Source: Oscillospiraceae bacterium | Lineage (GTDB): Bacteria > Bacillota > Clostridia > Oscillospirales > Oscillospiraceae | Assembly (NCBI GenBank): GCA_022846095.1 | Contig: AP025583.1 | Location: forward strand, 3,869,279-3,933,278 | Direction: 5' to 3' | Length of the DNA stretch: 64,000 nt | Shown: one piece after another, positions 34,618 through 43,669 of the stretch | Position numbering within the stretch: the stretch's first letter is position 1 | Layout: every line of letters begins with the position of its first letter | Program-made: the position numbers and the translations under genes | The notes under the pieces: generated by a model | The model's database searches: none | What the model was told of the DNA's origin: nothing | The model's input: the letters and a program-made list of their open reading frames with translations, nothing else

Positions 34618-35805
34618 GTGTTTAGGGATGACGTGAAGCACTGCGCCGACATTCGGGTCTATAACAAGAAAAAAATAGTTGAGCTGCTGATCCACGGGGG
34701 CAGGACGAAAAAGCAGCTGGCGGATACGCTGGGGATCAGTGTGGCCACCGCGTCCAGCCTGTGCAACACGCTGACGCAGGACGGGTACCTGCGCTCGGAG
34801 TCCACCAACAGCTCCAACGGCGGGCGCATCCCCCAGGAGCTGCACGTGCGGCGGGAGGCCTGTTGGGCGGTGTGCCTGAACCTGGTGGAAAAGGACATCA
34901 TCACCCTGGCTCTGGTGGATCTCTGTGGGAACATCGTGGAGCAGAAGCACGAGGACTGCCGCCACACCGCCACGGCGGAGCAGCTGATGGAGTTCAGCGC
35001 CGCGTGCATCGGCGCCATGCTCCGGGAGCGGCACATCCCGCCGGAGAAGGTCATGGGCATCGGGGTGGCCATCTCCGGGAACGAGCTGGAGGGCTCCCAC
35101 ACCATCCAGAACTGCTCGGCCAACCCCCGGCTCAACGGCGTGAATATCCGCGCGCAGCTGGAAAGCTCCTTCCCCGGCACCGCGGTCTGCATCGAGAACG
35201 AGGCCAACGAGGCGGTGCTGGCCCTGTACCACAAGGAGCACATTCAGGATCCCTCCATCCAGGACGCGGTCTACCTCTACATCGGCGACGGCGTGGGCGT
35301 GGGCATCATCGCCGGGGGGAACCTAATCCGGGGCCACCACGGGGTGGGCGGCGAGATCAACCACATCGGCTTCGGCACCCGGGGCTACGAGTGCTACTGC
35401 GGACAAAAGAACTGCCTGGAGACCGAGATCTCCGTGGTGGGCTTCCAGCGCAAATTTTTCGAGGACAGCGGCATCGACCACCCCTTCAACCGGTACGGCT
35501 GGGATCTGTTTGAGGAGGCCGTGCGGCAGGGGAGCCCCCCGGCCCTGAACCTTATCGCGGAAAACGGGGCGCTCATTGGGCGGACCATCTCGGTGCTCGG
35601 ACACATCTTTGACGCCAAGACCTACTGGATCGGCGGCTTCGACGCCTACATCTTTGAAAAGCTCTACCCCCACGTGATGGAGGAGGTGGAGAAGCGCTCC
35701 ATCTTCCAGAGCCTGTTCCGGTACGACGTGAAGTTTGACGAGGGGTTCCACAACATCATTACGCTGGGCTGCTATCAGCTGGTGTTCCAGAACTGGCTGC
35801 CCTGA
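34618..35805 (+). CDS. ROK-family transcriptional regulator (NagC/XylR type)
   Basis: This is a 395-residue sugar-responsive regulator. The N-terminal winged HTH (about residues 15-75) includes LLIHGGRTKKQLADTLGIS. The ROK domain follows, with VGVGIIAGGNLIRGHHGVGGE near 230 and the zinc-binding signature ECYCGQKNCLE near 262. The N-terminal DNA-binding domain distinguishes it from ROK sugar kinases such as NanK. The start is GTG, with GAAGGAAGA before it. It is the first gene of its own cluster with a PfkB kinase and a SIS-domain protein, so it probably senses their sugar or sugar-phosphate and may autoregulate. Confidence 0.88.
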   Translation: MFRDDVKHCADIRVYNKKKIVELLIHGGRTKKQLADTLGISVATASSLCNTLTQDGYLRSESTNSSNGGRIPQELHVRREACWAVCLNLVEKDIITLALVDLCGNIVEQKHEDCRHTATAEQLMEFSAACIGAMLRERHIPPEKVMGIGVAISGNELEGSHTIQNCSANPRLNGVNIRAQLESSFPGTAVCIENEANEAVLALYHKEHIQDPSIQDAVYLYIGDGVGVGIIAGGNLIRGHHGVGGEINHIGFGTRGYECYCGQKNCLETEISVVGFQRKFFEDSGIDHPFNRYGWDLFEEAVRQGSPPALNLIAENGALIGRTISVLGHIFDAKTYWIGGFDAYIFEKLYPHVMEEVEKRSIFQSLFRYDVKFDEGFHNIITLGCYQLVFQNWLP

Positions 35806-35819
35806 GGGGAGGATGGTAG

Positions 35820-36935
35820 GTGAAGGCGGAATATGCGGAGTTTTTTGCGGCGCTGGGCCGCGCGCGGGGAAAAAGCCTCCGGGGTGGGCCGCCGGTGGCG
35901 CTGTTCGGGCTGGATGGGTATATCGACAGCCTGTATACGGTGGTCCGCGGCCGGGACGGCGCCGGGGAGGCGGAGTGCTTCCGCACGCTGGAGCAGTTTT
36001 TGGATCGGCTGCGCGGCGCACAGCGCCGCAGCGCCGACCAGGAGATCCTGCTCAAGTCCCGCCGGGCGGGGGGGAACGCGCCGCTGACGGCCGGCTGTCT
36101 GTCCCGCCTGGGGTTTTACGCCCGCTGTGTCGGGCTGTTCGGGGAGGGCGGTTGCGCCCCGCCGTTTTCTGAGATGGCCGGGCGCTGCGAGCTGATCAGC
36201 CTGGGGCCGCCGGCAAAATCCATCAGTCTGGAGTTTTCCGACTGCAAGCTCATGTTCGGGGAGCTGGAGGCCCTGCGGGAGCTGACGCTGGAACGGCTGC
36301 TGGAGCGGCTGGACGAGCGGGAGCTGACCCGTTTTCTGGAGCAGAGCCGCCTGATTTCCTTCCTCAACTGGGCGGGGACCCCCCACCTGACCGGGATCCT
36401 CTCCTATTTGACGAGTCGGATTCTGGATCGTATGGATTTGGGTGGCAAGACCTTCCTCTTCGACTTCTCCGACATCAGGGCCCGCCGGGCGGAGGACTTC
36501 CTGGCCTATCTGGAGGTTATCGCCCACATCGCCGGCATGGCCCGGGTGGTGGTCAGCCTGAACGAAAACGAGGCGGAGGCCGCCGCCTGCTGCTGCGGCC
36601 TGCCGGCCGGCCCGCCGGGAGAGGTAGGGGAGGCTCTGCGCAACGCCTTCGGCGTCCAGGCGGTGGTCATCCACGCCCTGGACGGCGCGCTGGCTTTTGA
36701 GGCGGGGAGACGGTCAGAGGCGGCGGGCTTCTACATGGAGCGCCCCGCGATTACCACAGGGGGCGGGGACAACTTTAACGGGGGACTGTGCGCCGGGCTG
36801 CTGCTGAAGCTGCCCATGGGCCCCTGCCTGACGCTGGCCAACGCCGCCGCGCGCTACTACGTGGCCCACGGCGAGAGCGGGACGCTGGACCAGGTTGTGG
36901 CCGACCTGAGGCGCCGCATTGCGGCAATCGGATAG
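35820..36935 (+). CDS. PfkB-family carbohydrate kinase-like protein
   Basis: This is a 371-residue ribokinase-fold protein. The first PfkB motif is seen as RAGGNAPLTAGCLSRLG near residue 80 and the second as TTGGGDNFNGGLCAGLL near 315, containing the catalytic Asp; the usual TGAGD is changed to TGGGD. An extra helical stretch (about 150-185, ELTLERLLERLDERELTR) is unusual. The start is GTG, 14 bases after the regulator stop, with AGGGGAGGA. With the SIS protein next door it resembles the kinase/deglycase arrangement of fructoselysine (Frl) loci, but the substrate is unproven. Confidence 0.75.
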   Translation: MKAEYAEFFAALGRARGKSLRGGPPVALFGLDGYIDSLYTVVRGRDGAGEAECFRTLEQFLDRLRGAQRRSADQEILLKSRRAGGNAPLTAGCLSRLGFYARCVGLFGEGGCAPPFSEMAGRCELISLGPPAKSISLEFSDCKLMFGELEALRELTLERLLERLDERELTRFLEQSRLISFLNWAGTPHLTGILSYLTSRILDRMDLGGKTFLFDFSDIRARRAEDFLAYLEVIAHIAGMARVVVSLNENEAEAAACCCGLPAGPPGEVGEALRNAFGVQAVVIHALDGALAFEAGRRSEAAGFYMERPAITTGGGDNFNGGLCAGLLLKLPMGPCLTLANAAARYYVAHGESGTLDQVVADLRRRIAAIG

Positions 36936-36945
36936 GAGGGATGAC

Positions 36946-37974
36946 ATGGCCAGCTATTACGAGGACGTCTGTTCCCAGCCCGGTGCCCTGCGCGGGTGCG
37001 CCGAGGAGCTGCGGCGGGGCGGGGCGGAGGCGCGGCTCAGAGCCCTGTGCGCCAGGCGGTATACGAGAGTGATCTTTGCGGGCATGGGCAGCTCCAACTA
37101 CTGCGCGGTCCCGGCCGACCTCTTCCTGTGCGCCCACGGGGTGCCCAGCGTGCGCTGGTCCGCCTCGGAGCTGCTGCACTACCGCATGGGGGCGCTGGAC
37201 GGCGGTACGCTGCTGGTACTCAACTCCCAGTCGGGGGAGAGCGCCGAGATTGTCCGGCTTCTGGAGCGGCTGCCCGGCGGGGTGCCGGTGACTGCGGTTA
37301 CCAACGACCCGGACAGCACCCTGGCCCGGCGGGCAAACTGGCTGTTTCCCATGGACGTGGAGACGGAGGAGGCCGTGACCACCCGCACCTTCGTGGCGGC
37401 GGAGGCCATTGACCTGCTCATTGCGCAGAGTTTGGCGGGGATTTCATTTGGCAACTTTTTCTTATCATTATTAAAAGTATGCAAAGATATGGAAACCGTG
37501 CTGTCCCGCGGAGATGAGATCCGAAAAGTATTGTGGGACGCGCTGGGCGCGCCCGCGCAGCTGTGCCTGCTGGGCCGGGGCTGCTCCCTGTGTACCGTCC
37601 ACGCGGGCACGCTCTTCCTGCGTGAAATCGTAAAATACCCCGCCTTCGGGGAGCTTTGCGGAGAGTTCCGCCACGGGCCCATGGAGATGGTGGACGGGGG
37701 CTTCGCGGGGATTGTGCTGGGACCGGAGGACGCCACGGCCCCGCTGCAGCGCTCGCTGGCCGCGGACATCCGGGAGAAGGGCGGGCGGATTGCCTATCTC
37801 GGCAATGTCGAATTAAAAGGGATACCGTCGGTTATTCTGCCGAAGACGGAGGAGTGGCTGTCGCCGCTGACGACCATTCTCCCCATCCAGCTCTATGCGG
37901 ACGCCCTGGCGGGGGCGCGCGGCGTGGAGGCGGGGAAATTCCGTTGGGGCAGCAAAATAACAAAAACAGAGTAA
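36946..37974 (+). CDS. SIS-domain sugar isomerase/deglycase (FrlB/GlmS-isomerase-like)
   Basis: The 342-residue protein has two SIS domains: the first (about 35-165) with FAGMGSSNYCAV and LNSQSGESAEI phosphate-binding loops, the second (about 195-335) with LLGRGCSLCTVHAGTLFLREI and GEFRHGPMEMV. The last motif (E-F-x-H-G-P) is typical of the isomerase half of GlmS and of FrlB/AgaS-type enzymes acting on amino-sugar or fructosamine 6-phosphates. ATG at 36946 follows AGGAGGG; an upstream in-frame ATG has no site. It follows the PfkB kinase by 10 bases. A transporter binding protein follows 14 bases later. Confidence 0.82.
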   Translation: MASYYEDVCSQPGALRGCAEELRRGGAEARLRALCARRYTRVIFAGMGSSNYCAVPADLFLCAHGVPSVRWSASELLHYRMGALDGGTLLVLNSQSGESAEIVRLLERLPGGVPVTAVTNDPDSTLARRANWLFPMDVETEEAVTTRTFVAAEAIDLLIAQSLAGISFGNFFLSLLKVCKDMETVLSRGDEIRKVLWDALGAPAQLCLLGRGCSLCTVHAGTLFLREIVKYPAFGELCGEFRHGPMEMVDGGFAGIVLGPEDATAPLQRSLAADIREKGGRIAYLGNVELKGIPSVILPKTEEWLSPLTTILPIQLYADALAGARGVEAGKFRWGSKITKTE

Positions 37975-37988
37975 AGGAGCAAAGGAAC

Positions 37989-39191
37989 ATGAAAAGAACG
38001 AGATACGCCGGCATTCTCCTGTCACTCGCAATGCTGCTCAGCATGGCCAGCGGATGCGGCGGCGGGGCGGGAAGCCCCTCCGCCGCCCCGCCGGCCTCTG
38101 CGCCCGCGGAGGATCCCGCGCCGTCGACCGCCCCGCCGGCCCCCGCGCAGGAGCTGGTCACGGTGCGCTTCGGCCTGCTGCCCTACCAGGACTGGATGCC
38201 CTGGATGCTGGCGGACAAGCTGGGCTACTTTGCGGAGGCGGGGATCAAGCTGGAGGTGACCACCTTCACCGACGACGTGACCTGCGCGGAGGCCCTGGCC
38301 TCGGGGGACATCGACGTGGCCTGCGGCAATTCCGGCTCCGGGCCCCTGGTGCTCAGCCGCTTCCCCAACCTGCGCATCATCTCCCCAACCTGCGGCTTTT
38401 TGGGCTACGCGATTATGGTGCGCCCCGGCGACGTGAGCGAAAACGGCGGAAGCGTCAAGACCTACGCCACCCTTTACCAGGAGGAGCTGGACAAGGGCGT
38501 GGGCGAGGCGGAGGCCTCCGCCAACGCGGTGCGGGCGGCCTGCGCCCAGCTGGAGGGCAAGGAGATCGTCATGGACCGGGGCACCGGCTCCAACCTGCCC
38601 CTCTCCGCCGCGCTGGAGGCGGCCGGCCTGAGCACGGACGAGGTGAATTTTATCGACATCTCCGACGTGGAGGGCGCCCTGGCCTTCTGGGACGGCACCG
38701 GCGACTTCGAGCTGGGCGGCTTCCCCCAGGTGACCTCCCTGTCCGAGCTGGGGGCCTATAAGCTGGTCTCCGGCGCGCAGCTGGGAGGCAAGGCCGTGGT
38801 GCTGTCCGTGGAGATGGCCACCGAGGCGTACATCCAGGAGAATATGGACACGATCCTCAAGCTGCGCCAGGTCTGGTACCGGGTAATCGACGACCTGTAC
38901 AGCGCGGATGAGTCCTACATGGAGCAGCTGGCCGAGGTGACCAGCAGCTACACCGGCACCGCCTACACCGCGCAGGATATGCGCCGCATCGCCACCGAGA
39001 TCGACCCCTGGCCCACGGCGGAGGAGGCCCCGGGTATCTTCTTCGCCGCCGACGGCGCGTGGAGCATCGCGGAGATCTACGGCGGATCGCTGGACTACTG
39101 GGTGAATATCAGCGGACAGGTGCCCGAGGGCTCGGTGGATCTGGACGTGCAGATTGCCGCCGCCAAGGGCATCATGGACCAGGTGGACTGA
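37989..39191 (+). CDS. SsuA/NMT1-type substrate-binding lipoprotein
   Basis: This is the binding protein of a nitrate/sulfonate/thiamine-precursor-type importer, 400 residues. The lipobox SGC has Cys23, followed by a Pro/Ala/Ser linker to about residue 55. The mature part has VRFGLLPYQDWMPWMLADKLGYFAEAGI, given here only to its first 20 or so residues (about 58-85), the hallmark of NMT1/SsuA-like proteins, and CAEALASGDIDVACGNSG. AAGGAGCAAAGGA precedes the ATG. It is co-transcribed with a sugar-phosphate gene set, which is unusual for this transporter class. Ligand is unknown. Confidence 0.85.
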   Translation: MKRTRYAGILLSLAMLLSMASGCGGGAGSPSAAPPASAPAEDPAPSTAPPAPAQELVTVRFGLLPYQDWMPWMLADKLGYFAEAGIKLEVTTFTDDVTCAEALASGDIDVACGNSGSGPLVLSRFPNLRIISPTCGFLGYAIMVRPGDVSENGGSVKTYATLYQEELDKGVGEAEASANAVRAACAQLEGKEIVMDRGTGSNLPLSAALEAAGLSTDEVNFIDISDVEGALAFWDGTGDFELGGFPQVTSLSELGAYKLVSGAQLGGKAVVLSVEMATEAYIQENMDTILKLRQVWYRVIDDLYSADESYMEQLAEVTSSYTGTAYTAQDMRRIATEIDPWPTAEEAPGIFFAADGAWSIAEIYGGSLDYWVNISGQVPEGSVDLDVQIAAAKGIMDQVD

Positions 39192-39201
39192 CAGGAATAG
39201 G

Positions 39202-39229
39202 GCCGGGGCGGGCGCAGACCCGCCCCGGC
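39202..39229. repeat. GC-rich hairpin after the binding-protein gene
   Basis: An 11-bp perfect stem (39202-39212 with 39219-39229) has a 6-base loop and no T tract. It sits in the same place as the hairpins after the other three binding-protein genes. Confidence 0.75.
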
Positions 39230-39265
39230 AAACGCAACGCCGCCAGGCGTAGGATGGGTGGGCAT

Positions 39266-40036
39266 ATGGAGAAGGACACACTACTTACAGCGGAGAATCT
39301 GGGCATGTGCTTTGTGACGCGCAAGGGCAAGATCACGGCCCTGCGGGATCTGAGCTTTGCCGTCAAACAGGGGGAATTCCTGGCGATTGTTGGCCCGTCG
39401 GGCTGCGGGAAGAGCACGCTGATCAATATTCTGGCTGGTATGCTGCCCCCGACGGAGGGCCGGGTGGTGCTGGACGGGGAGCCGGTGCGCAGGGTGAGCG
39501 CCAAGGTGGGCATGGTGTTCCAGAAGTACGCCGCCTTCCCCTGGATGACGGTGGAGCAGAACATCAGCTACGGGCCGCGCATTAAGAAGCTGCCCAAGGA
39601 CGAGATCGCGCGCATCACGGCCCACTACAGCAAAATGGTGGGCCTGGAGGGGTACGAGCACCTCTTCCCCAAGGAGCTCTCCGGCGGCATGAGCAAGCGG
39701 GTGGACATCGCCCGGGCCTATGCCAACAACCCGGAGGTGCTGCTGATGGACGAGCCCTTCGGCGCGCTGGACGACATCACCAAAAAGCAGATGCAGCTGG
39801 AGCTGCTGAACATCTGGGACAAGGAGAGCAAGACGGTGCTCTTCATCACCCATGACCTGGAGGAGGCCATCTTCCTGGCGGACCGGATTCTGGTGCTGCG
39901 GCGGCCCAACGAGCGGGAGGGCTCGTTCAACTTCATCCAGGAGGTGCCCTTCCCGCGCCCGCGCCTGCCGGAGCTGCGGGCCGACCCGGAGTTTATCCGG
40001 CTTAAGTCTAACCTGGCGGAGGTGATGCTCAAATGA
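39266..40036 (+). CDS. ABC ATPase, SsuB/TauB type
   Basis: This is the ATPase of the importer, 256 residues. Walker A is GPSGCGKSTL (about 38), Q-loop VFQKYAAFPW, Walker B VLLMDEPFGALDD and H-loop FITHDLEEAIFLADR, as in SsuB/NrtD. The signature is LSGGMSKRVDIARA instead of the usual [11 protein letters not shown] at 39266 is preferred over one 12 bases upstream because GGGTGGG lies in range. The stop overlaps the permease ATG by 4 bases. Confidence 0.9.
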   Translation: MEKDTLLTAENLGMCFVTRKGKITALRDLSFAVKQGEFLAIVGPSGCGKSTLINILAGMLPPTEGRVVLDGEPVRRVSAKVGMVFQKYAAFPWMTVEQNISYGPRIKKLPKDEIARITAHYSKMVGLEGYEHLFPKELSGGMSKRVDIARAYANNPEVLLMDEPFGALDDITKKQMQLELLNIWDKESKTVLFITHDLEEAIFLADRILVLRRPNEREGSFNFIQEVPFPRPRLPELRADPEFIRLKSNLAEVMLK

Positions 40037-40824
40037 AGGAGACGGGAAGGATCCGGCGGCTCTACAACGAGAAGGCCGTTAAGCGCATGCAGAACTGGGG
40101 CGGGCTGCTCCTGCTGCTGGTCGTGTGGTTCGCGCTGTCCAACAGCGGGCTTATCCCCCCGCTCTATCTGCCCTCTCCCCAGGCCATCGCGGCCTGCTTC
40201 CTGCGCTACGCGCACGACATCCCCCGCCACATCGGCTCCAGCATGTACCGAATCCTGGTGGGCTTCCTGATCGGGTCGGCCATCGGCATATTCATGGGGC
40301 TGGCCATCGGCTGGAACAAGACCGTGCGCAATATCATGGAGCCGCTGGTGGAGTTCATCCGCCCCATGCCGCCCCTGGCGCTGATCCCCCTGTTCATCCT
40401 GTGGTTCGGCATCGGGAACAAGTCGAAGATCATCGTCATCGCCTTCGGCGCGTGGGTGGTGCTGGTGGTCAACACCATTGAGGCGGTGCGCAACGTGGAC
40501 CCCCTCTACCTGGACGCGGCCAAATCCTTGGGGGCCAGCACCTGGGACATATTCCGCACCGTGCTGATCCCGGCCATCACCCCCGACATCATGGCGGGCG
40601 TACGGGTGGTGGCGGCCAACTCCTTCGGCATGAGCGTGGCCGCCGAGTTTATGGGCACCAACGCGGGCTTCGGCTATATGATCATCGAGGGCCGCCGCTT
40701 TATCATGACGGACCTGCTGCTGGTGGGCGTGCTGCTGATTACCGTGTGCTCCATGCTCGCCAACTGGGCCATCAAGCTGGTGGAACGCCGCCTCACCCGC
40801 TGGGTGCCGCGGGTGGACGCCTAG
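40033..40824 (+). CDS. ABC permease, SsuC/TauC type
   Basis: This is a 263-residue inner-membrane permease with about six helices. The first is at about 20-37 (GLLLLLVVWFALS). The coupling region DAAKSLGASTWDIFRTVLIPA near residue 160 has the EAA-loop pattern of the sulfonate/nitrate/taurine group. It pairs as a homodimer with the upstream ATPase. The C-terminus extends slightly into the cytosol with VERRLTRWVPR. The MBL-fold gene follows 23 bases later on the same strand. Confidence 0.9.
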   Translation: MKETGRIRRLYNEKAVKRMQNWGGLLLLLVVWFALSNSGLIPPLYLPSPQAIAACFLRYAHDIPRHIGSSMYRILVGFLIGSAIGIFMGLAIGWNKTVRNIMEPLVEFIRPMPPLALIPLFILWFGIGNKSKIIVIAFGAWVVLVVNTIEAVRNVDPLYLDAAKSLGASTWDIFRTVLIPAITPDIMAGVRVVAANSFGMSVAAEFMGTNAGFGYMIIEGRRFIMTDLLLVGVLLITVCSMLANWAIKLVERRLTRWVPRVDA

Positions 40825-40847
40825 GCGGCTGGAAGGAGAGACAAGAC

Positions 40848-41744
40848 GTGAGCAATTGTATTGTGGACATGATGAACGAGCGCATCGACCTGGACGCCCG
40901 CACGCCGGTCAAGGCCCCGGAGACCGAGCATATCCCGCCCTCCGCCTTTGAGGGGCGGGACTGCACCGCGGTCTACTGGCTGGGCGGCGGGGGCTTTCTG
41001 GTAAACGCCCGGGGCACGGTGCTGCTGGTGGACCCGGTGCTGGAGACCCGACCGGGGGAGCCGCTGGTGAGCTGCGGCGGACAGAAGCTGCTTATGCCCC
41101 TGCCCCTGGGTACCGGCGAGGTGGCGCGCTGCGACCGGGTGCTCTACACCCACGACGACTGGGATCACGCCTGCCCGGACACCGCCCGCGGGCTGGCCGG
41201 GCGGGATACGCCCATGCTGGGGTCGGCCAGGGTGTTTGAGACCCTGGTCAAGCAGGGCGTAAAGCCCGGCGGCTTCACCGTCTGCCATGCCGGGGAGGCC
41301 TATGAAGAGGGCGGGGTGCGGATCGAGGTCATCCCGGGGGACCATCCCTGGCAGTTGATTGACGAGGAGGCCTACGGCAGGCCCTTCTACCCCGAGGAGT
41401 GCGTGGGCTATGTGGTCCGTACCCCGGACGGCGGCATCCTCTTTACCGGGGACACCCGCCTGCTGCCCCAGCACTTCCACCACCCGGGCATCACCCTGCT
41501 GCCCCTGGACGTGTCCCGGTGCGTCTTCCACCTGGGGCGGCCCAGCGCCGCCCTGCTGGCCAACCGCTACCCTCAGGCCCATCTGCTACCCTACCACTAC
41601 GGGACCATGGACTTCCCCGAGTGCCCGGGGCAGGAGGGGGGCGACCCGGAGCTGGTGCTGCGCAACGTCAACGGCGGGTGGGAGCGCGCCCACGTCGTGG
41701 CGCCGGGCCATCCGGTTATCCTGCGGGAGGGAAGGGTGGAGTGA
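40848..41744 (+). CDS. Metallo-beta-lactamase-fold hydrolase (UlaG-like)
   Basis: This is a 298-residue metal-dependent hydrolase of the MBL superfamily. The HxDxDH-type motif appears as YTHDDWDHACPD near residue 98. Further ligands are probably VIPGDHPW near 164, LFTGDTRLLPQHFH near 200 and LPYHYGTMDF near 246. The layout recalls UlaG (L-ascorbate-6-phosphate lactonase) and its relatives that act on phosphorylated or cyclic sugars. The start is GTG at 40848 behind AAGGAGAG. The cluster suggests a sugar-derived lactone or phosphate as substrate (inference). Confidence 0.8.
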   Translation: MSNCIVDMMNERIDLDARTPVKAPETEHIPPSAFEGRDCTAVYWLGGGGFLVNARGTVLLVDPVLETRPGEPLVSCGGQKLLMPLPLGTGEVARCDRVLYTHDDWDHACPDTARGLAGRDTPMLGSARVFETLVKQGVKPGGFTVCHAGEAYEEGGVRIEVIPGDHPWQLIDEEAYGRPFYPEECVGYVVRTPDGGILFTGDTRLLPQHFHHPGITLLPLDVSRCVFHLGRPSAALLANRYPQAHLLPYHYGTMDFPECPGQEGGDPELVLRNVNGGWERAHVVAPGHPVILREGRVE

Positions 41745-41751
41745 GCGCGGC

Positions 41752-42639
41752 ATGATTACGCTGGAGACCGGACGCCTGCGGGTGCGGATCGCAGAGCCGG
41801 GGGTCCACCCCAACCTGACCTCCCGGTTCGACCGGGCGGGGTTCATCACCTCCGTGGTGCTGGACGGGCAGACCGAGTTCTGTACCATAGAGCCCACCAA
41901 CCTGGTCCACCCCAGCACCGGAGGGGTGGGGCTGTGCAGCGAGTTTTTGTTCCCCGGGGCCTGTGAGGAGGCGCCGGTGGGCGCGTGGTTCCCCAAATTC
42001 GGCATCGGTCTCTTCCGCAAGCCGGACGGCGGGCCCTTCTGCTTTTACCGCCGGTACGAGACGCGCTCCTTCGCCGTTCGCTGGCAGGCGGAGGGGGACC
42101 GGGTGGTGTTCGAGACCGCGCCGGAGGAGTGTTTGGGCTACGCGGTGCTGGCGCGCAAGACCATCCGCGCGGAGGAGAACCGCCTGAGCATGGAGGTGTC
42201 GCTGGAGAACACGGGGAGCAGGCCGCTGGAGCTGCGGGAGTTCTGCCACAACTTCCTCACCCTGGAGCGGCAGCCCATCGGCCCGGCCTACACGCTGGAG
42301 ATCCCATATCTGTCCGATCGGGGCACGGGGATCGCCGCCGGCACCATCCGCGGGGCCGGGCGGGGCTTTACCTTTACGGACTATAACCCGGAAGCGGCCC
42401 TGGTGTCCCTGGGGCCGGAATGCGTGGAGCCAAGCGCGGACTACGGCTGGACGCTGCGCCACCTGGGCGTCCCCGCCGCCGTTGCGGCGCGGGATGCCTT
42501 CCGGCCGGACGGGCTGGATCTGTGGGCCATTGACCATATTGTCTCGTTAGAGAGTTTTTGCCGGATCAAATTGGCGCCGGGAGCGCGCACGGCGTGGACG
42601 AGAAGCTGGACCTTCCGCGGCGCGCGGGACGGAGAATGA
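41752..42639 (+). CDS. Galactose-mutarotase-fold protein
   Basis: This is a 295-residue beta-sandwich protein resembling aldose 1-epimerases and related carbohydrate-binding/epimerising enzymes. The N-terminal GRLRVRIAEPGVHPNLTSRF, the central LSMEVSLENTGSRPLELREF and FCHNF support this. A conserved histidine in EFCHNFLTLE near 165 may be catalytic. The classic GalM signature is not complete, so the exact activity is unsure. The start at 41752 lies 7 bases after the MBL gene; longer in-frame extensions are inside that gene. It likely interconverts anomers of the sugar handled by this cluster. Confidence 0.65.
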   Translation: MITLETGRLRVRIAEPGVHPNLTSRFDRAGFITSVVLDGQTEFCTIEPTNLVHPSTGGVGLCSEFLFPGACEEAPVGAWFPKFGIGLFRKPDGGPFCFYRRYETRSFAVRWQAEGDRVVFETAPEECLGYAVLARKTIRAEENRLSMEVSLENTGSRPLELREFCHNFLTLERQPIGPAYTLEIPYLSDRGTGIAAGTIRGAGRGFTFTDYNPEAALVSLGPECVEPSADYGWTLRHLGVPAAVAARDAFRPDGLDLWAIDHIVSLESFCRIKLAPGARTAWTRSWTFRGARDGE

Positions 42640-42649
42640 GGAGGATGCT

Positions 42650-43669
42650 ATGAAGCACAGGGTACTGATTTTAGGCGCGGGCTTCTGGGGCGGCCGCTGG
42701 ATCGAGCTGATCCGGGCGTGTGAGCGCACCGAGCTGGCGGGGGTGGCCTGCGACCCGGCGGCGGTGGAGGCCGTATGCGGGCGCTTCGGGCTGCGTGGCG
42801 CGGCCGTTTACCCGGACTACAGGGAGGCCGTCGAGCGGGCGGACGCGGAGATTATGGTCAACGTGCTGCCCGCAGCCCTCCACTTTGACGCCGACCGGCG
42901 GGCACTGGAGAGGGGGATGCACGTCATCGCGGAAAAGCCGCTGGTTGCCTCCATGGAGGAGGCCGCGCAGCTGCTGGAAATCGCGTCCGCCCGGCCCGGG
43001 CAGCGGTTCATGGCCAGCCAGAACTACCGCTGGCGGCCCCACAATATGGCCATCAAGGCGGCGCTGGACGAGGGGCGGATCGGGGCGCTGGAGTCCATCT
43101 CCCTGGAATTCCGCCAGCAGGAGGATCTGCAGGGCTACCGTGGCGGCCTGGCCCGGCCCCTGCTGGACGATATGGCCATCCACCACTTCGACCTGCTGCG
43201 CTATTTCTCCGGCGCCGACTGCGCGGAGATCTGCGCCCGCGCCTGGCGGCCCTCCTGGTCGCTCTACCCGGGGCAGCCCAACCTGGACGCTATCCTAACC
43301 ATGGAAAACGGCGTGCACGTCTCCTACACCGGCACTTGGGCCGCCCGGGGGCGGCAGAGCTCCTGGGACGGGAACCTGGTCCTCACCGGCAGCGAGGGCT
43401 GCTTGACTCTGGACGTGGAGAACCGCGTATATTTCTACCCCCACAGAAAGGACGCCTCCGTGGTGCTGGATACCGCCTGCCAGCAGGGCGAGCTGCTCCC
43501 CAACGCCGAGATGGCGTATACCGAGATGGAGTACGGCCTGCGGGGCTTCCTGGACTGTATCGAGGAGGGACGGGTGCCGGAGACCACGCTTGCGGATAAC
43601 TTCAAGAGCTTTTCCATGGTGGACGCCTGCCGTCGGGCGGCGGAGGAGGGGTACGCCATACGGCTTTAA
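42650..43669 (+). CDS. Gfo/Idh/MocA-family oxidoreductase
   Basis: This is a 339-residue NAD(P)-dependent sugar oxidoreductase. The Rossmann motif ILGAGFWGGRW is at residues 6-16, the family EKP motif is in VIAEKPLVASM near 87, and the C-terminal sheet domain has DDMAIHHFDLLRYF near 178 with catalytic-type Asp/His. A GAGGAGG site precedes the ATG. It is the last gene of the ROK cluster and ends at a shared terminator. Substrate is probably a sugar or inositol derivative; it is only distantly related to the reverse-strand Gfo/Idh at 43834. Confidence 0.88.
   Translation: MKHRVLILGAGFWGGRWIELIRACERTELAGVACDPAAVEAVCGRFGLRGAAVYPDYREAVERADAEIMVNVLPAALHFDADRRALERGMHVIAEKPLVASMEEAAQLLEIASARPGQRFMASQNYRWRPHNMAIKAALDEGRIGALESISLEFRQQEDLQGYRGGLARPLLDDMAIHHFDLLRYFSGADCAEICARAWRPSWSLYPGQPNLDAILTMENGVHVSYTGTWAARGRQSSWDGNLVLTGSEGCLTLDVENRVYFYPHRKDASVVLDTACQQGELLPNAEMAYTEMEYGLRGFLDCIEEGRVPETTLADNFKSFSMVDACRRAAEEGYAIRL

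Noticed and set aside
34618-35805. ROK protein as the missing NanK sugar kinase
   Set aside because: It has an N-terminal winged HTH domain of about 75 residues and is 395 residues long, as in NagC/XylR regulators, not 290-residue kinases.
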